Below are positions 24,940 through 35,400 of a stretch of 64,000 nt of DNA, piece by piece. Below the pieces are notes generated by a model. The model did not search any database, was not told where the DNA came from, and saw nothing but the letters and a program-made list of their open reading frames with translations. Within the stretch, counting starts at the first letter, position 1, and each line of letters opens with the position of its first letter. Source of the DNA: an uncultured bacterium (GTDB lineage: Bacteria; Chloroflexota; Anaerolineae; J036; Brachytrichaceae); contig CAIQQO010000076.1 in NCBI GenBank assembly GCA_903873965.1, positions 18,270 through 82,269 on the forward strand, given 5' to 3'. The position numbers were made by a program, and so were the translations under genes.

Positions 24940-26205
24940 CTACGACCACAGTCGATCCCACGAATCCAGCTTGTCCCACGCCGTCGTCGGCTCGAAGTAG
25001 CCTGTATCCTCGGGATGCAGGTGCTGCTTAATTTCCTCTTCGTTCAACTCGATGCCCAACCCCGGCGTTTCCGGCACGGCGATGTAGCCGTTCTGGATCA
25101 AGGGCTTCGGGATGCCGGTCACCAGGTTGTCCCAGTACGGCGTGTCGGCGAAGTGGTGTTCAAGCGCGATGAAGTTCTCCGTCGCTGCGGCACAATGCAC
25201 CGCAGCCATCGTCGACACAGGGGTGCCGGCCATGTGTAACGCCATGCTGACGCCGTACTCCTGCGCCAGGTCGCCGATCTTCTTCGTCTCCAGAATACCG
25301 CCCGATGTCGCAATGTCGGGATGACATACGGAAATCGCGCCGGCCTGGAACAGCTTGAGGAAGTCTTCTTTCAGGTAGATGTCCTCGCCGGTACACACGG
25401 GCGTTCGCAACGCCTTGCGCATCAACACCCACTGCTCGGTCAACTGCCATGGCACCATATCCTCCAGCCATGCCAGGTTAAACGGCTCCATCGCATCACC
25501 CAGGCGAATGCAGTCTTCGACGCCGATGTGACCAAAATGATCAGCTGCGATCGGAATATCGTAGCCCACGACTTCGCGCACGGCGGCGACATAGTCCACA
25601 AGCCAGTCAATGCCGATCTCGGTCAGGCGAATGTGCGTGAACGGGTGCATGACGCTGCGTGTATCCAGCATGCCTGCGGGTGATGACAGCGCGCCCGGAA
25701 TTTCAAGCAAAGGTTCGATGCCCACGTCCATCTTCAGCATCGTAAAACCACGATCCATGCGTCCCTTAAGCATGGCGCCCATCGCTTCGCCAGTCGGCTC
25801 GTTGGGCGTGTCGCAATACAACCGGATGCGGTCGCGGAATTTACCGCCCGCGAGCTGATACGCCGGGACGCCGTACGCCTTGCCGGCCAGGTCCATCAGC
25901 GCCATCTCAATCGCGCACACGCCGCCACCCTGGCGCGCATGTCCGCCGAATTGCTTGATCTTGCGAAAGATCTTGTCCACGTTGCACGGGTTCTCGCCGA
26001 CCAGGCGCGACTTCAGCATCAGGGCATACGTCTTGCTGGCGCCATCGCGCACTTCGCCCAATCCATAGATTCCCTGGTTGGTGTCGATGCGGATCAACGG
26101 GCAGCGCCCGATCGGAATGCGCGTGGTTACAGCACGAATATCGGTAATGCGCAGATCGCTCGGGCGCGAATGCGTGCGGACATTGTCTTCTGGAATAGCA
26201 CTCAT
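24940..26205 (-). CDS. Mandelate racemase/muconate lactonizing enzyme family (enolase superfamily) dehydratase
   Basis: A 421-residue enolase-superfamily enzyme. The metal ligands are Asp in IPIAADHFGH, Glu in LAWLEDMVPW and Glu in PVCTGEDIYL. The barrel also shows GFTMLKMDVG and the C-terminal His region MALHMAGTP. This is the pattern of sugar-acid dehydratases of the mandelate racemase subgroup; the exact sugar acid is not evident. The track start (26382) overlaps the divergent tyrS promoter. The ATG at 26205 gives the expected N-terminus (SAIPEDNVRTHSRPSDLRITDIRAV) and follows a GGAG. It is isolated from other sugar genes, although the SDR operon at 9 kb might be related. Confidence 0.9.
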   Translation of the reverse strand: MSAIPEDNVRTHSRPSDLRITDIRAVTTRIPIGRCPLIRIDTNQGIYGLGEVRDGASKTYALMLKSRLVGENPCNVDKIFRKIKQFGGHARQGGGVCAIEMALMDLAGKAYGVPAYQLAGGKFRDRIRLYCDTPNEPTGEAMGAMLKGRMDRGFTMLKMDVGIEPLLEIPGALSSPAGMLDTRSVMHPFTHIRLTEIGIDWLVDYVAAVREVVGYDIPIAADHFGHIGVEDCIRLGDAMEPFNLAWLEDMVPWQLTEQWVLMRKALRTPVCTGEDIYLKEDFLKLFQAGAISVCHPDIATSGGILETKKIGDLAQEYGVSMALHMAGTPVSTMAAVHCAAATENFIALEHHFADTPYWDNLVTGIPKPLIQNGYIAVPETPGLGIELNEEEIKQHLHPEDTGYFEPTTAWDKLDSWDRLWS

Positions 26206-26262
26206 CTTGGTAGTCACTCCACTTTCTAAAAACGCAAAGTTAGACTTCAACATCTTTAATTC

Positions 26263-26268
26263 TATAAT
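26263..26268 (+). promoter_or_regulatory. -10 box of tyrS; leaderless start predicted
   Basis: A perfect TATAAT ends 7 nt before the tyrS ATG and no ribosome site lies in between. The -35 hexamer is weak (TTAGAC 17 nt upstream). Confidence 0.65.
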
Positions 26269-26275
26269 CAGTTGC

Positions 26276-27505
26276 ATGAACGCAACATCCCTGACTTTAG
26301 ACGAGCAAGTAGCCCTGTTGATGCAAGGCACGGAATACGGCGATGAACAGACCGCCCGCAATATGGCAACCGAGTTGCGCAACCGGCTGGCCGAGGGCCG
26401 CCCCCTGCGCGTATACTGTGGCTACGACCCCCGCACCAGCGACTTGCACATCGGACACACCATCACCATGCGCAAGCTGCGCCAGTTTCAGGAACTCGGT
26501 CACCACGTCATCTTCTTGATCGGCAACTACACCAGCCTGCTCGGCGACCCGTCCGATCAGGATAAGTTGCGCCCTACCCTGACCGCAGAACAGGTCGCGC
26601 AAAACGCCCGCACCTACTCCGAACAAGCCTTCAAGATTCTCGACCGCGAGAAAACCCAGATTCGCTTCAACGCCGAGTGGCTCGGTGAACTCAGCTTCCT
26701 CGAAGTCATCCGACTGGCACAGAACTTCACGGTGCAACAGTTCATGACGCGCGAGAACTTTGCGCAACGCATTCAGAAGGGCGATGCGATTCATCTCCAT
26801 GAAACCTTCTACAGCCTGATGCAGGGCTACGACGCCGTCGCGCTGGAGACCGACGTTCAAGTCGGTGGCACTGATCAACTCTTCAACATTCTGACAGCCG
26901 GGCGCAAGCTGCAGGAAGCCCACGGACAGAAACCGCAGATCGGCATTTTCGTGCAGATTCTGCCCGGCACCGATGGCGTCATCAAGATGTCGAAGTCACT
27001 TGGCAACCACATCCCGATTCTGAGCACGCCGGAAGACATGTATGGCAAAGTGATGAGTATCCCCGATGCCGCGATGCCGATCTACTTCAAACTGGCCACG
27101 CGCTACACCCCAGACCAGATCGCGCAGATCGAGGCCAGTCTGAAGCACGGCACAGCGCACCCGCGTAACGTCAAGATGGAACTGGCACGCGAAATCGTGG
27201 CGATCTTCCACGATGATGCAGCCGCGCTGCGCGCAGAGGAACACTTCCGAACCGTGTTCCAGCAACGCGAGGCGCCGACTGATATGCCTTCTTATCTCGT
27301 CAACGGAACAGCCACTGTCACCGAAATCATGGTGGCCACTAAACTGGCGCCGTCGAAGAACGAAGCGCGTCGGTTGATCAGCGGCGATGGCGTGACCCTC
27401 GATGGACGCAAGGTCAGTGATCCGCTTGAAGTAGTGAGCCCACCCGATAGCGGCATCGTGTTACAAGTTGGCAAGCGCCGGTTCGTCAGGTTGGTTAAAG
27501 CGTAG
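26276..27505 (+). CDS. tyrS: Tyrosyl-tRNA synthetase
   Basis: A 409-residue class I synthetase charging tRNA-Tyr. The HIGH motif is TSDLHIGHTITMRKL, the KMSKS loop is GVIKMSKSLGN, and the tyrosine pocket motif is VGGTDQLFNI. A C-terminal S4 domain (APSKNEARRLISGDGVTLDG) binds tRNA. This is the TyrRS type found in many non-Firmicute bacteria. The track extends upstream to 26078, but the ATG at 26276 directly follows a TATAAT box and starts the conserved sequence, so I take it as the start. The transcript appears leaderless. I see no T-box or leader peptide here. Confidence 0.95.
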   Translation: MNATSLTLDEQVALLMQGTEYGDEQTARNMATELRNRLAEGRPLRVYCGYDPRTSDLHIGHTITMRKLRQFQELGHHVIFLIGNYTSLLGDPSDQDKLRPTLTAEQVAQNARTYSEQAFKILDREKTQIRFNAEWLGELSFLEVIRLAQNFTVQQFMTRENFAQRIQKGDAIHLHETFYSLMQGYDAVALETDVQVGGTDQLFNILTAGRKLQEAHGQKPQIGIFVQILPGTDGVIKMSKSLGNHIPILSTPEDMYGKVMSIPDAAMPIYFKLATRYTPDQIAQIEASLKHGTAHPRNVKMELAREIVAIFHDDAAALRAEEHFRTVFQQREAPTDMPSYLVNGTATVTEIMVATKLAPSKNEARRLISGDGVTLDGRKVSDPLEVVSPPDSGIVLQVGKRRFVRLVKA

Positions 27506-27547
27506 TGTGTAGCGGCGGATATCGACACCCTCGCCAATGGCAGAGGT

Positions 27548-27736
27548 GTGGCAAAAGTCGCGCGCCCAGTGAAGAGCTACACGGCGACGGCCAGTCAACC
27601 ACGCAGCATGTCTATTCGCCGCATCTACTGTCCGATGATCGAGATCAAGCAGTTTCCTGTGCCGCCACCTCAGTTGCGTCCTGAAGTGGCGGCATGGTTA
27701 CAACAACAAAAATCGCGTAGCGCGCTTTCGCGCTAG
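27548..27736 (+). CDS. Doubtful small ORF after tyrS
   Basis: An ORF of 62 codons with a GTG start, or of 33 codons from the inner ATG (MIEIKQFPVPPPQLRPEVAAWL). The inner part has a plausible composition but no recognisable family. Its 3' end overlaps a hairpin and the stop of the converging mannosidase. The 226-nt gap between tyrS and the mannosidase otherwise shows nothing. Confidence 0.25.
   Translation: MAKVARPVKSYTATASQPRSMSIRRIYCPMIEIKQFPVPPPQLRPEVAAWLQQQKSRSALSR
27718..27735. terminator. Hairpin between tyrS and the converging mannosidase gene
   Basis: TAGCGCG and CGCGCTA form a perfect 7-bp stem around CTTT. It overlaps the mannosidase stop. There is no clear T run on either strand, so termination is uncertain. 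Confidence 0.4.
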
Positions 27737-30414
27737 GCCTCTTCAATCAATCCGCACGGCTTGACCGTGATGCCCTTGCTACCACGCTTCACCTTGAGCG
27801 TGGTTATTTCAAACGGTTTTAGTTCCACGCGCGTCAGTTCCGCCCCTTCCAGCGTCAACGTAGTCATCGTGGTCATACCGACAGATTCCACCAGCCGCAC
27901 GATCAAAGCGTCCTCGTCTTCGGCTTTGCGCAAGGCGCCCAGTTGCACTGTTTGCGGCGTCACCTGCAGGAAGGGCGCAACAGCATGCGCGACGTCCAGC
28001 CGCGGCGTCGGCGGAAAGAACGCGGCAAACACGTCAAAGGGCTGGTTCAGTTCCAGAGCCGCCGGCATCAGCGTGTTCGTCACCTCGGCAGGTTGCCCGA
28101 TCACAATTCGGAAGCGCGTGTCAATCTGGCCCTGATCCTGAAACGTGTGGTGCTCATTGGCTTCAATCGCTTGATCGCCCCAGCGCGTATGCACTGCGCC
28201 GCGCGCGACGCTCAGTCCCACCGTGCCATCGGGTGTTACTGCGAAGCCATACTGCCCGTTATTGGCTACACCCACCGCAAGTTTCTTGGGTTTTGATTTC
28301 TTGGCCACAGCCTTGGCAGCACCTTGCGCCTCGATTGCGCGCGGCGTGCTGTCGCCTTCGTCCAGGCGCAACCAGCGGTTCTGCGAATGCTCACTGCCAT
28401 CGGCGGCGCGATTCGCGATGCCATACGGCACTTCGCACGTCACCAGCGGATTGGGCAGATCAAATGGCAATACCAGCTTGGCCATCTTGCGGCGCTCCTG
28501 CCAATGCAGGCGTGTGTTGATATCAATGTGCGGCAGATCGGCATACAGTGTGAACTGAATACTGGCCTTCGACTGCCCCCAACTGGTCAAGCCCTCAATG
28601 GTGACCGCCAGTTCACGCGACATACCCGCAGGCAGTAATTCACCTGCCGCCGGCAAAATGCGCAACGGCGCCCCGGTTTCTGCCATTTCACCGGCCCATT
28701 GCGCGCCAACCTGCGCGGGTGTCAATGGCGCGAATTCACCGACCGTAGTATTGAAATCCGCATTGCTATCGCCGCCCCAGGCATCGCCTGTATCGCGCAT
28801 GGCTGCAAACCGCACCGGCCCATGCAACAATTCGCGCTCGGTACTCTTCTCGACTAGCGAAACCAGCGCAGCCGACTTATGCGAGAACGTCGCCTTCAAC
28901 CAGCGGTTCTCCACCACGATCTCCGTCGCGCTCTGGTGCAATTGCAGCGGGCCCGACGCGACGCGCCGCGACGGCTTAGTATTCGTGCGCACCACATAGC
29001 GCCGCACGGACATGGCGGGCATATCGGCGATAAAGTGCAGGTGCGGCTGGAATCCGCCGCTCGTTTGTTCGTAAGCGCCACCCCCAGTCTGGCACGGCGT
29101 CAGTTGCCCTTCGTCGTCCTGCAGGATAAAAGGGTGTCGTCCGGGCGGTGGGCGATAGTCAATGACAAAATGGCCACTCACCGCTGCTTTCATCGGGTAG
29201 GGGTGTGGGTTAAACACGTACAGCGGTATCGTCCCCGGGTCCGGCTTCACGGCAGGCGTCAGGGCGTTTTGCGCCCGGAAGGTGATCTGGTCCGCGATGT
29301 TCGTCGCATACCCAAAGTAGTCCATCACGCCAGGCAGCGCCGTCTCTGCCAGTGAACCGCACAGCGTGTCGTGGAAGGTGTTAAACAACGCCGCTTTCCA
29401 CGCCTTGCGTAATCGGCTGGCCGGATATGGCACGCCCGTGCGCCACCATGCCACTGTCGCCCATTTTTCGGCGCTGCTGATTGCCGCTTCCGCGTGACGC
29501 ATCGCGCGCTTGATCGGCGCTACCGACGTGTAACAGCCGGCAAAAGTGCGCTGCAGTTCGTCCTGATGAACCGGTATCGACTCCATGGGCAGCTGAGTTG
29601 TCAGCCGTTCAAGATACGCCTCGGGCGTACTGTGAATCACCTGCACGTCGTTCGTCTCGGCTATCAACGCGCGCAGTTGCAGCAGATCGGCACGCGTCGG
29701 CCCACCGCCATGGTCGCCTAGTCCCCACAGCACCAACACGTCTCGTCCGGTCTGGCGCGCCTGAGCAATACCGTTGAGCGCCTGGTCCCGCGCCGTCTGC
29801 ACGCCGGGGACGGGTGTATCGGCAGGCCCTGTGCAATACCATCCCGTGTCGGGGCGCAGCGTCAGCACGCGCGCGCCGTCATGCCCCTGCCACTGGTAAA
29901 GCGGCGCCGGCAACGTCAGTTGATGCTGCACAGGTCGGCAATGAATATACATGTCAAAACCGGACTGCTTCAGTATCTGGGGCAGGCTCGCGGGATGCCC
30001 AAAGGTATCGAAGTTGTACGCCACCGTCGGTTTGACTCCAAAGCGGCTCGAGAAGTAACGCCTTCCCTCCTGGATCTGTTGCACAATCGACTCGCCGCCC
30101 GACATGTTCAAATCAGGTTGCAGGTACCAGCCGCCGGCGATATGCCAGCGCCCCTGCTTGACGTGTTTGCGTATTCGGTCAAACAGCGCAGGGTCGTTGT
30201 CCTCGATCACTTCGTACAGGATGCTTTCGTTGTGGTTAAAAACAAATTCCGGGAATTCATCCAGTATGTCGGCGGCCGTGTGGAAGGTCGATATCGCTTC
30301 GCGCGCGCCCTCCTGCCATGTCCACATCCACACGGGATCGATATGCGCCTGGCACACCAGGTGTACGGTTGCACGGTCATCAGTGGTCGTCTTATTATTC
30401 TTTTCTCTAGCCAT
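27733..30414 (-). CDS. Alpha-mannosidase, glycoside hydrolase family 38
   Basis: An 893-residue GH38 enzyme. The N-terminal zinc motif is HLVCQAHIDPVWMW and the nucleophile Asp is in VAYNFDTFGHPASL. FNHNESILYEVIE and GRWHIAGGWYLQPDLNMSGGE are further family signatures. The middle domain and the C-terminal beta domains of normal length follow (ITTLKV near the end). No signal peptide is present, so it should cleave mannose from imported or internal oligosaccharides. It begins 78 nt after the mutL stop on the same strand and might be read through from it. That gap shows no convincing promoter or terminator. Confidence 0.95.
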   Translation of the reverse strand: MAREKNNKTTTDDRATVHLVCQAHIDPVWMWTWQEGAREAISTFHTAADILDEFPEFVFNHNESILYEVIEDNDPALFDRIRKHVKQGRWHIAGGWYLQPDLNMSGGESIVQQIQEGRRYFSSRFGVKPTVAYNFDTFGHPASLPQILKQSGFDMYIHCRPVQHQLTLPAPLYQWQGHDGARVLTLRPDTGWYCTGPADTPVPGVQTARDQALNGIAQARQTGRDVLVLWGLGDHGGGPTRADLLQLRALIAETNDVQVIHSTPEAYLERLTTQLPMESIPVHQDELQRTFAGCYTSVAPIKRAMRHAEAAISSAEKWATVAWWRTGVPYPASRLRKAWKAALFNTFHDTLCGSLAETALPGVMDYFGYATNIADQITFRAQNALTPAVKPDPGTIPLYVFNPHPYPMKAAVSGHFVIDYRPPPGRHPFILQDDEGQLTPCQTGGGAYEQTSGGFQPHLHFIADMPAMSVRRYVVRTNTKPSRRVASGPLQLHQSATEIVVENRWLKATFSHKSAALVSLVEKSTERELLHGPVRFAAMRDTGDAWGGDSNADFNTTVGEFAPLTPAQVGAQWAGEMAETGAPLRILPAAGELLPAGMSRELAVTIEGLTSWGQSKASIQFTLYADLPHIDINTRLHWQERRKMAKLVLPFDLPNPLVTCEVPYGIANRAADGSEHSQNRWLRLDEGDSTPRAIEAQGAAKAVAKKSKPKKLAVGVANNGQYGFAVTPDGTVGLSVARGAVHTRWGDQAIEANEHHTFQDQGQIDTRFRIVIGQPAEVTNTLMPAALELNQPFDVFAAFFPPTPRLDVAHAVAPFLQVTPQTVQLGALRKAEDEDALIVRLVESVGMTTMTTLTLEGAELTRVELKPFEITTLKVKRGSKGITVKPCGLIEEA

Positions 30415-30492
30415 ATTTCCTTCTCAATTGCTCTTGCGCCTTTCATCTTGCAATGAAAGCGGCAGCATAGCTTGGTATCTCATTGGAGTCAT

Positions 30493-32394
30493 TTAACCCA
30501 CCCTCCCAAATGCGCGTTCCAGTTGCGTCACCCCGATCTGAATCATGGTCGGGCGGCCGTGCGGGCAAGTGCGCGGCGAATCGCACGCTTCCAGGTCGCG
30601 CACCAGCGCCTGCATCTCGCTATAGGCCAGTACCCGTCCGGCCTTGATCGACATGCGTTTGCACACGCGCCTCACGATGCGCGCCTCCATATCTTTGTGC
30701 AGCGGGGCGTCTCCCATCTCCAGGTCGGCCACAATCTCGCGTATGGCGGCCGTGATGTCATCCTGCGCCATCACGGCGGGCACGGAGCGCACCAGAAAGG
30801 TGTTCGCTCCAAAGTGATCGATGTCAAAGCCAATCTCGCGTAGCAGGTCGAGGTTGCCGTGCAGTTGATACGCACTGTCCGCGGGGATGTCGACCGGAAC
30901 GGGATCGAGCAGTCGTTGTGACGTCGCCGCACCTAGCTCGCGCGCCGTCATCATTTTTTCGTACATGATACGCTCGTGCGCTGCATGCTGGTCGATCAGA
31001 TACAACCCTTCAGGCCCTTCCGCAATAATGAAACTGGTCGCCAATTGGCCCAGGATGCGCAATGCGGGCAATTGCGCGCGCATCGTGGGTTTGACAGGCA
31101 GCGTCGATGGCTCGGCATCGCTGTAAGATGGCTGATCGCTGGTTGACGGACCGGTTGCATCCGGCGCCACATGGCGCGCAATGCCTATTCGTTCCCATGC
31201 CTCGGCGCCGCTCAATGTCGGTTGTTGTCCGGTCCACGCCCTCAGCATTGGGTTTCCGCCGTTCACGGCTCCCGCTTCAGTCGCTGTACCTGACAACAGT
31301 TCCGTCATCCCTGAACTCGAGTCTCCGGTCGTGCCACTCGGATGGCTCGGCACCCCAGTAGGAAGGCTAAACACACTCGGCGGTTCCGGCGCCGGCAGAT
31401 GTTCCAGCAGCGCTGTACGCACCGCCCGCATCACGGCGCTGAAGGCACTCTCCGCATCCCGGAATCGCACCTCTGCCTTCGCTGGGTGTACGTTAACATC
31501 AACTTCCTCCGGCGCCACCTGCAACATGATCACCGCAATCGGATACCGTCCGGTCATCAACAGCGTGTGATATGCCCGCACCACGGCATACGCCAGTTTG
31601 ACATCCTGCACCGGCCTGCCATTCACAAACAGGGTGATCTTGTTGCGATTGCCATGATCCAGCGCCGGTAATGCCGTGTAGCCGTGCACGCTCATTCCTC
31701 CCATGACGCCTGTTTTCTCTTCGCCCACAGGGATCATCTGCTCGACTGACGATGCGCCGTATATCTCGATCAGGACATCACGCATGTTGCCTGTGCCGAG
31801 TGATTGGAAAGTGCGGCGACCGTCATGGTGGAGTGTGAAGCGGATGTGGGGATAGGCCAGCGCATAGCGCGTTACGATGCCGTCTATGTGGCCCCGTTCG
31901 GTCTGGGTGGATTTGAGGAATTTGAGGCGCGCCGGCACGCGGGCAAATAGATGCTCTACTGTCATCGTTGTGCCTGGGTTGCGCCCAATGCTTTCCTCGC
32001 TGATGAACTTGCCATTGTCAATCCGCACAAGTGTGCCAACAGTCTCATCCACATGCCGCGTGCTGCACGTCAACGTACTCACGGACGCGATACTGGCCAG
32101 CGCCTCGCCGCGAAAGCCTAGCGTCATGATGTGCGAAAGATCATCGACCGACTGTAGTTTGCTCGTGGCATGGTGCGCAAATGCCAGCACCGCTTCTGAC
32201 TTGTGGATACCGCTGCCATCGTCAGTGACGCGAATGAGACGGCGGCCGCCTTCGCTGCACTCGATGCGTATATCATGCGCGCCGGCATCGATGGCGTTCT
32301 CCATCATCTCCTTGATCACCGAGGCCGGGCGCTCCACCACTTCGCCCGCCGCAATGCGCGCTACCAGTGTCTCGGACAGTATCTGAATAGGCAT
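30493..32394 (-). CDS. mutL: DNA mismatch repair protein MutL
   Basis: A 633-residue MutL. The GHKL ATPase domain is complete: IAAGEVVERPASVIKE, ENAIDAGAHDI, DDGSGI, TLGFRGEALASI. A low-complexity linker of about 100 residues (Pro/Ser/Gly-rich) follows. The C-terminal dimerisation domain contains the endonuclease motif DQHAAHERIMYE, fitting DQHA(X)2E(X)4E, and CPHGRP near the end. This MutL should therefore nick DNA itself, as in bacteria without MutH. It lies downstream of recJ and the nuclease-helicase on the same strand, a natural repair grouping: RecJ can degrade the nicked strand. No mutS is in the window. Confidence 0.96.
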   Translation of the reverse strand: MPIQILSETLVARIAAGEVVERPASVIKEMMENAIDAGAHDIRIECSEGGRRLIRVTDDGSGIHKSEAVLAFAHHATSKLQSVDDLSHIMTLGFRGEALASIASVSTLTCSTRHVDETVGTLVRIDNGKFISEESIGRNPGTTMTVEHLFARVPARLKFLKSTQTERGHIDGIVTRYALAYPHIRFTLHHDGRRTFQSLGTGNMRDVLIEIYGASSVEQMIPVGEEKTGVMGGMSVHGYTALPALDHGNRNKITLFVNGRPVQDVKLAYAVVRAYHTLLMTGRYPIAVIMLQVAPEEVDVNVHPAKAEVRFRDAESAFSAVMRAVRTALLEHLPAPEPPSVFSLPTGVPSHPSGTTGDSSSGMTELLSGTATEAGAVNGGNPMLRAWTGQQPTLSGAEAWERIGIARHVAPDATGPSTSDQPSYSDAEPSTLPVKPTMRAQLPALRILGQLATSFIIAEGPEGLYLIDQHAAHERIMYEKMMTARELGAATSQRLLDPVPVDIPADSAYQLHGNLDLLREIGFDIDHFGANTFLVRSVPAVMAQDDITAAIREIVADLEMGDAPLHKDMEARIVRRVCKRMSIKAGRVLAYSEMQALVRDLEACDSPRTCPHGRPTMIQIGVTQLERAFGRVG

Positions 32395-32451
32395 AGTTCT
32401 GATACGTAATATGTAAAACGTGACTGAGTGTCACAGGGCATGGCCGCCGCC

Positions 32452-35400
32452 TCAGGTGAGAAGTTTGGTGTTAAAGGTGCTGACAAGACCGCCTTGTGCC
32501 TGGATGAACTGTAATAAGTCGGCATAGATGGGTTGCGATTGCAGTACTTCCGCCACGCCCAGAATGATCAGGTGTTTGCGCGCGCGGGTAATCGCCACGT
32601 TCAATTTGCGATCGACATTTGCCGCAGGATTGAGCGATTGGATGGTATCCATCTGGGATACGTGGTTTACGGCCATCGACATCAGGATAATGTCACGTTG
32701 GCTGCCCTGAAAGCGCTCCACGGTGTCGATCGTCATGTTTTTTCCCTGCAGGGCCGACGGCAGGCGTTTTCGAATCTCCGATATTTGTGCGCGAAAGGGT
32801 GTAATCACGCCGACGGTCTCTTCCGGGTCAAAGCTCTTGCCATAGACGCGGTAAATCGTTTCCAGCAAAACCGCGATGCGTTGTGCTTCCTCGATATGCG
32901 TGCGCATCTGACGTTCTCTGTTCGAAGGGATGAACAGGACGCGCGATGATGCGATAGTCTTCTCGATGTCATCGCGCGACACAGCCGAGAAATTCTGAGC
33001 TACGGCTGTCTGCTCAGCCTTCATCGTGCGCAGGCGACCGTCATAGAAACGGCTGCTGGGAAAGTCCTGTATCTTCTCATGCATGCGCCCCTGCTTTTCA
33101 AGCATCGCAAAGGCATGAGTCCAGCCGTTGACCTTGCATACCTCGAGCAAACGCTCAAACAAAGAAACGCGCAGGTCTTTGATGCCGAGTGACAACAAAT
33201 TCGGATCGGTCACCGTTGTCTGTTCAATGGTTTGTGCGATGACCGCCGGCAACTGTTTTTCGTCGCCGATCAGGATGAAGCGTTTCACATCAGTCAACAA
33301 ACCTGCAAGATGAGGTTCAAGCAATTGCGACGCTTCATCGATGATGGCCACGTCGAATTGTTTATATCCCAGCAACTCCGTTCGGTTCAGCGCGGTAGAT
33401 ATCGTTGTCACAAACACGCGCGTGTTCTGTATCTTCTGGCGCGTTTCATCAACGCTCTTCTTACGCGAGAATTCATCGAGGCAGGTGTTCACGTCTTTGA
33501 GGCCGTCACTGTTACCCAAACGCAGAAAGTCGACTCCCTTCATTCCCTCAAGCACTTCGCAGATTTCAGACACGGCGCGATTGGTATAAGCCAGCAACAA
33601 CACATTGTCGCGCGTGTTTTTATACAGAAGCTCTATCATCGTCTTCAGCATCATGCGCGTCTTGCCGGTGCCGGGCGGGCCCTGCAACAGGAAGTAGTCC
33701 TGTGCTTCTAGCGCCGCTTTCAACACTTTTCTCTGGTGATCATCGAGGTCGACAGTCGGCAGCGGCGCCGACCACGGCACAGTGCGAGGTTTAGTCTTGC
33801 CAAGTAATAAGTTGCGCTTCGCGGGTGTCGCCCGGATAAATCGCGCCAGCGCCTTATACTGCACCGTGAAGCCGTTTTCGAACATATCGGATTCCACAGC
33901 CCAGAAACCGCGCGCATCCAGTTGCAACTCGCCGCTGCGTATTTCAATTTCGATAGCCGCAGCGCTGACTTTGCGCAGATTGCCTCTCAGCAATTGACTG
34001 CGCAGCGGATCGGCTGTGCCATCTTCGTTGTGCTTATAGATGACGACGGCATCGCCTTCGCGAAAACTTGTGGGCGCCATTTCACCCTTGCGACTCGAAT
34101 GGAAATAGGCCATCTTGGTATCGCGGTCATAGCGCTCAAACATGAGGTTAGGAATGGCGCCATATCCTGCTTCTTTCGACGACAAATCATTCAACCACAG
34201 TGCCGCAAAACCATTCTGATTCGAATCCGGATCGGAACTCCCAATGCGCGCCATCATGTGTTCGCGCGCGATCAACATGCTGAAGGCTTCGAAATAGGCG
34301 CGTTCCTGTGGAGATACTGCTGCCAGAGCGCGCTCCAGGACGACAATATCGCTAATGATATATGGTGGCGCGTCAGCGATGTTCGCCCTGTTGATCTGCC
34401 GTAATGGTGTCGCATCGCCATTTGCGATCGCCCACTCGTTCATGACAATCCTGTTTCGCAGGTTGACAATACTGCGACGCAATACTGGCGTAACTTCCAC
34501 TGTGCGCATCGGACTGATAGGGTCTGCCGAGAACAGGATATTTTCTGTGACTGTAAGATCAGGATTGGTAGACTGCATGATCAGGTTGTAACAGGCGGCC
34601 TGCGCCAACTGCGTCGACCAGACGCGCACAGACATGGGTACGCCATCAACGACCACACTATAGTAGGTATTGACCGGTTTCCCGCTCTTCAGTTCGATAA
34701 TCTGTTTTTGCAAAGGTTGTTGACTATCAACCAACGCATCAAGTCGTCCTTGAATACCATACTTGCTTGACAAAAACGTAGCTTCAACATCAATGCGACG
34801 TCCAGCCAATTTCGTTACTTCTCTCTGTAGCGTTGTGAATTGCTTTCTTACATCGTCGCGCAGAGTGGCATCGTGGTTAGGGCCAAGCAGGGTCAACGCG
34901 GTCGCATTTTGCCGCGCAGCACGATCATAGCAACTCTCAAAGGACGCACCCGGGTCTTTGATGAGATAGCCAAAGATTAAACCAACCATATTGCCCTTAA
35001 CCATAGGCTCGGTCGTGGTGCTATCCAGAAAACGACCAGCCAGATTAATCATCGAGTTGGCGCTATTCTGCAGGAAACAATTCGCAATGGCTGTGGCGTC
35101 GATCAGAATATCGGGCTCGACCACCACCACGCTGTCAGCGGTCGTGGTGTATACATCTTTGCGGAGAGCATGAAGCGCCGAGATGGCCACCGTGGCATAC
35201 TGGCGCAGTGCCACGTCCTGCCAGTCAGAGCCAAGTTCAACCGTAATCTGATCCAGCGTTTGCGGCGACTCGACGCCACAGATGATTCTGCGCCCCTGAG
35301 CACCAGGTTCACCAATGCCAATAACCACGCCGCGCATCCATGTAATCTCGTTAAGGGGCAGCGCCGACTGCACCGGCAACTCCACATTCACCACTGCAGC

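Noticed and set aside
26206-26275. T-box or leader-peptide control of tyrS
   Set aside because: The gap is only 70 nt and the -10 box sits directly before the ATG, leaving no room for a leader.
26206-26382. N-terminal extension of the enolase-superfamily ORF
   Set aside because: The extra 59 residues are not family-like and cover the divergent tyrS promoter; the ATG at 26205 is the sensible start.
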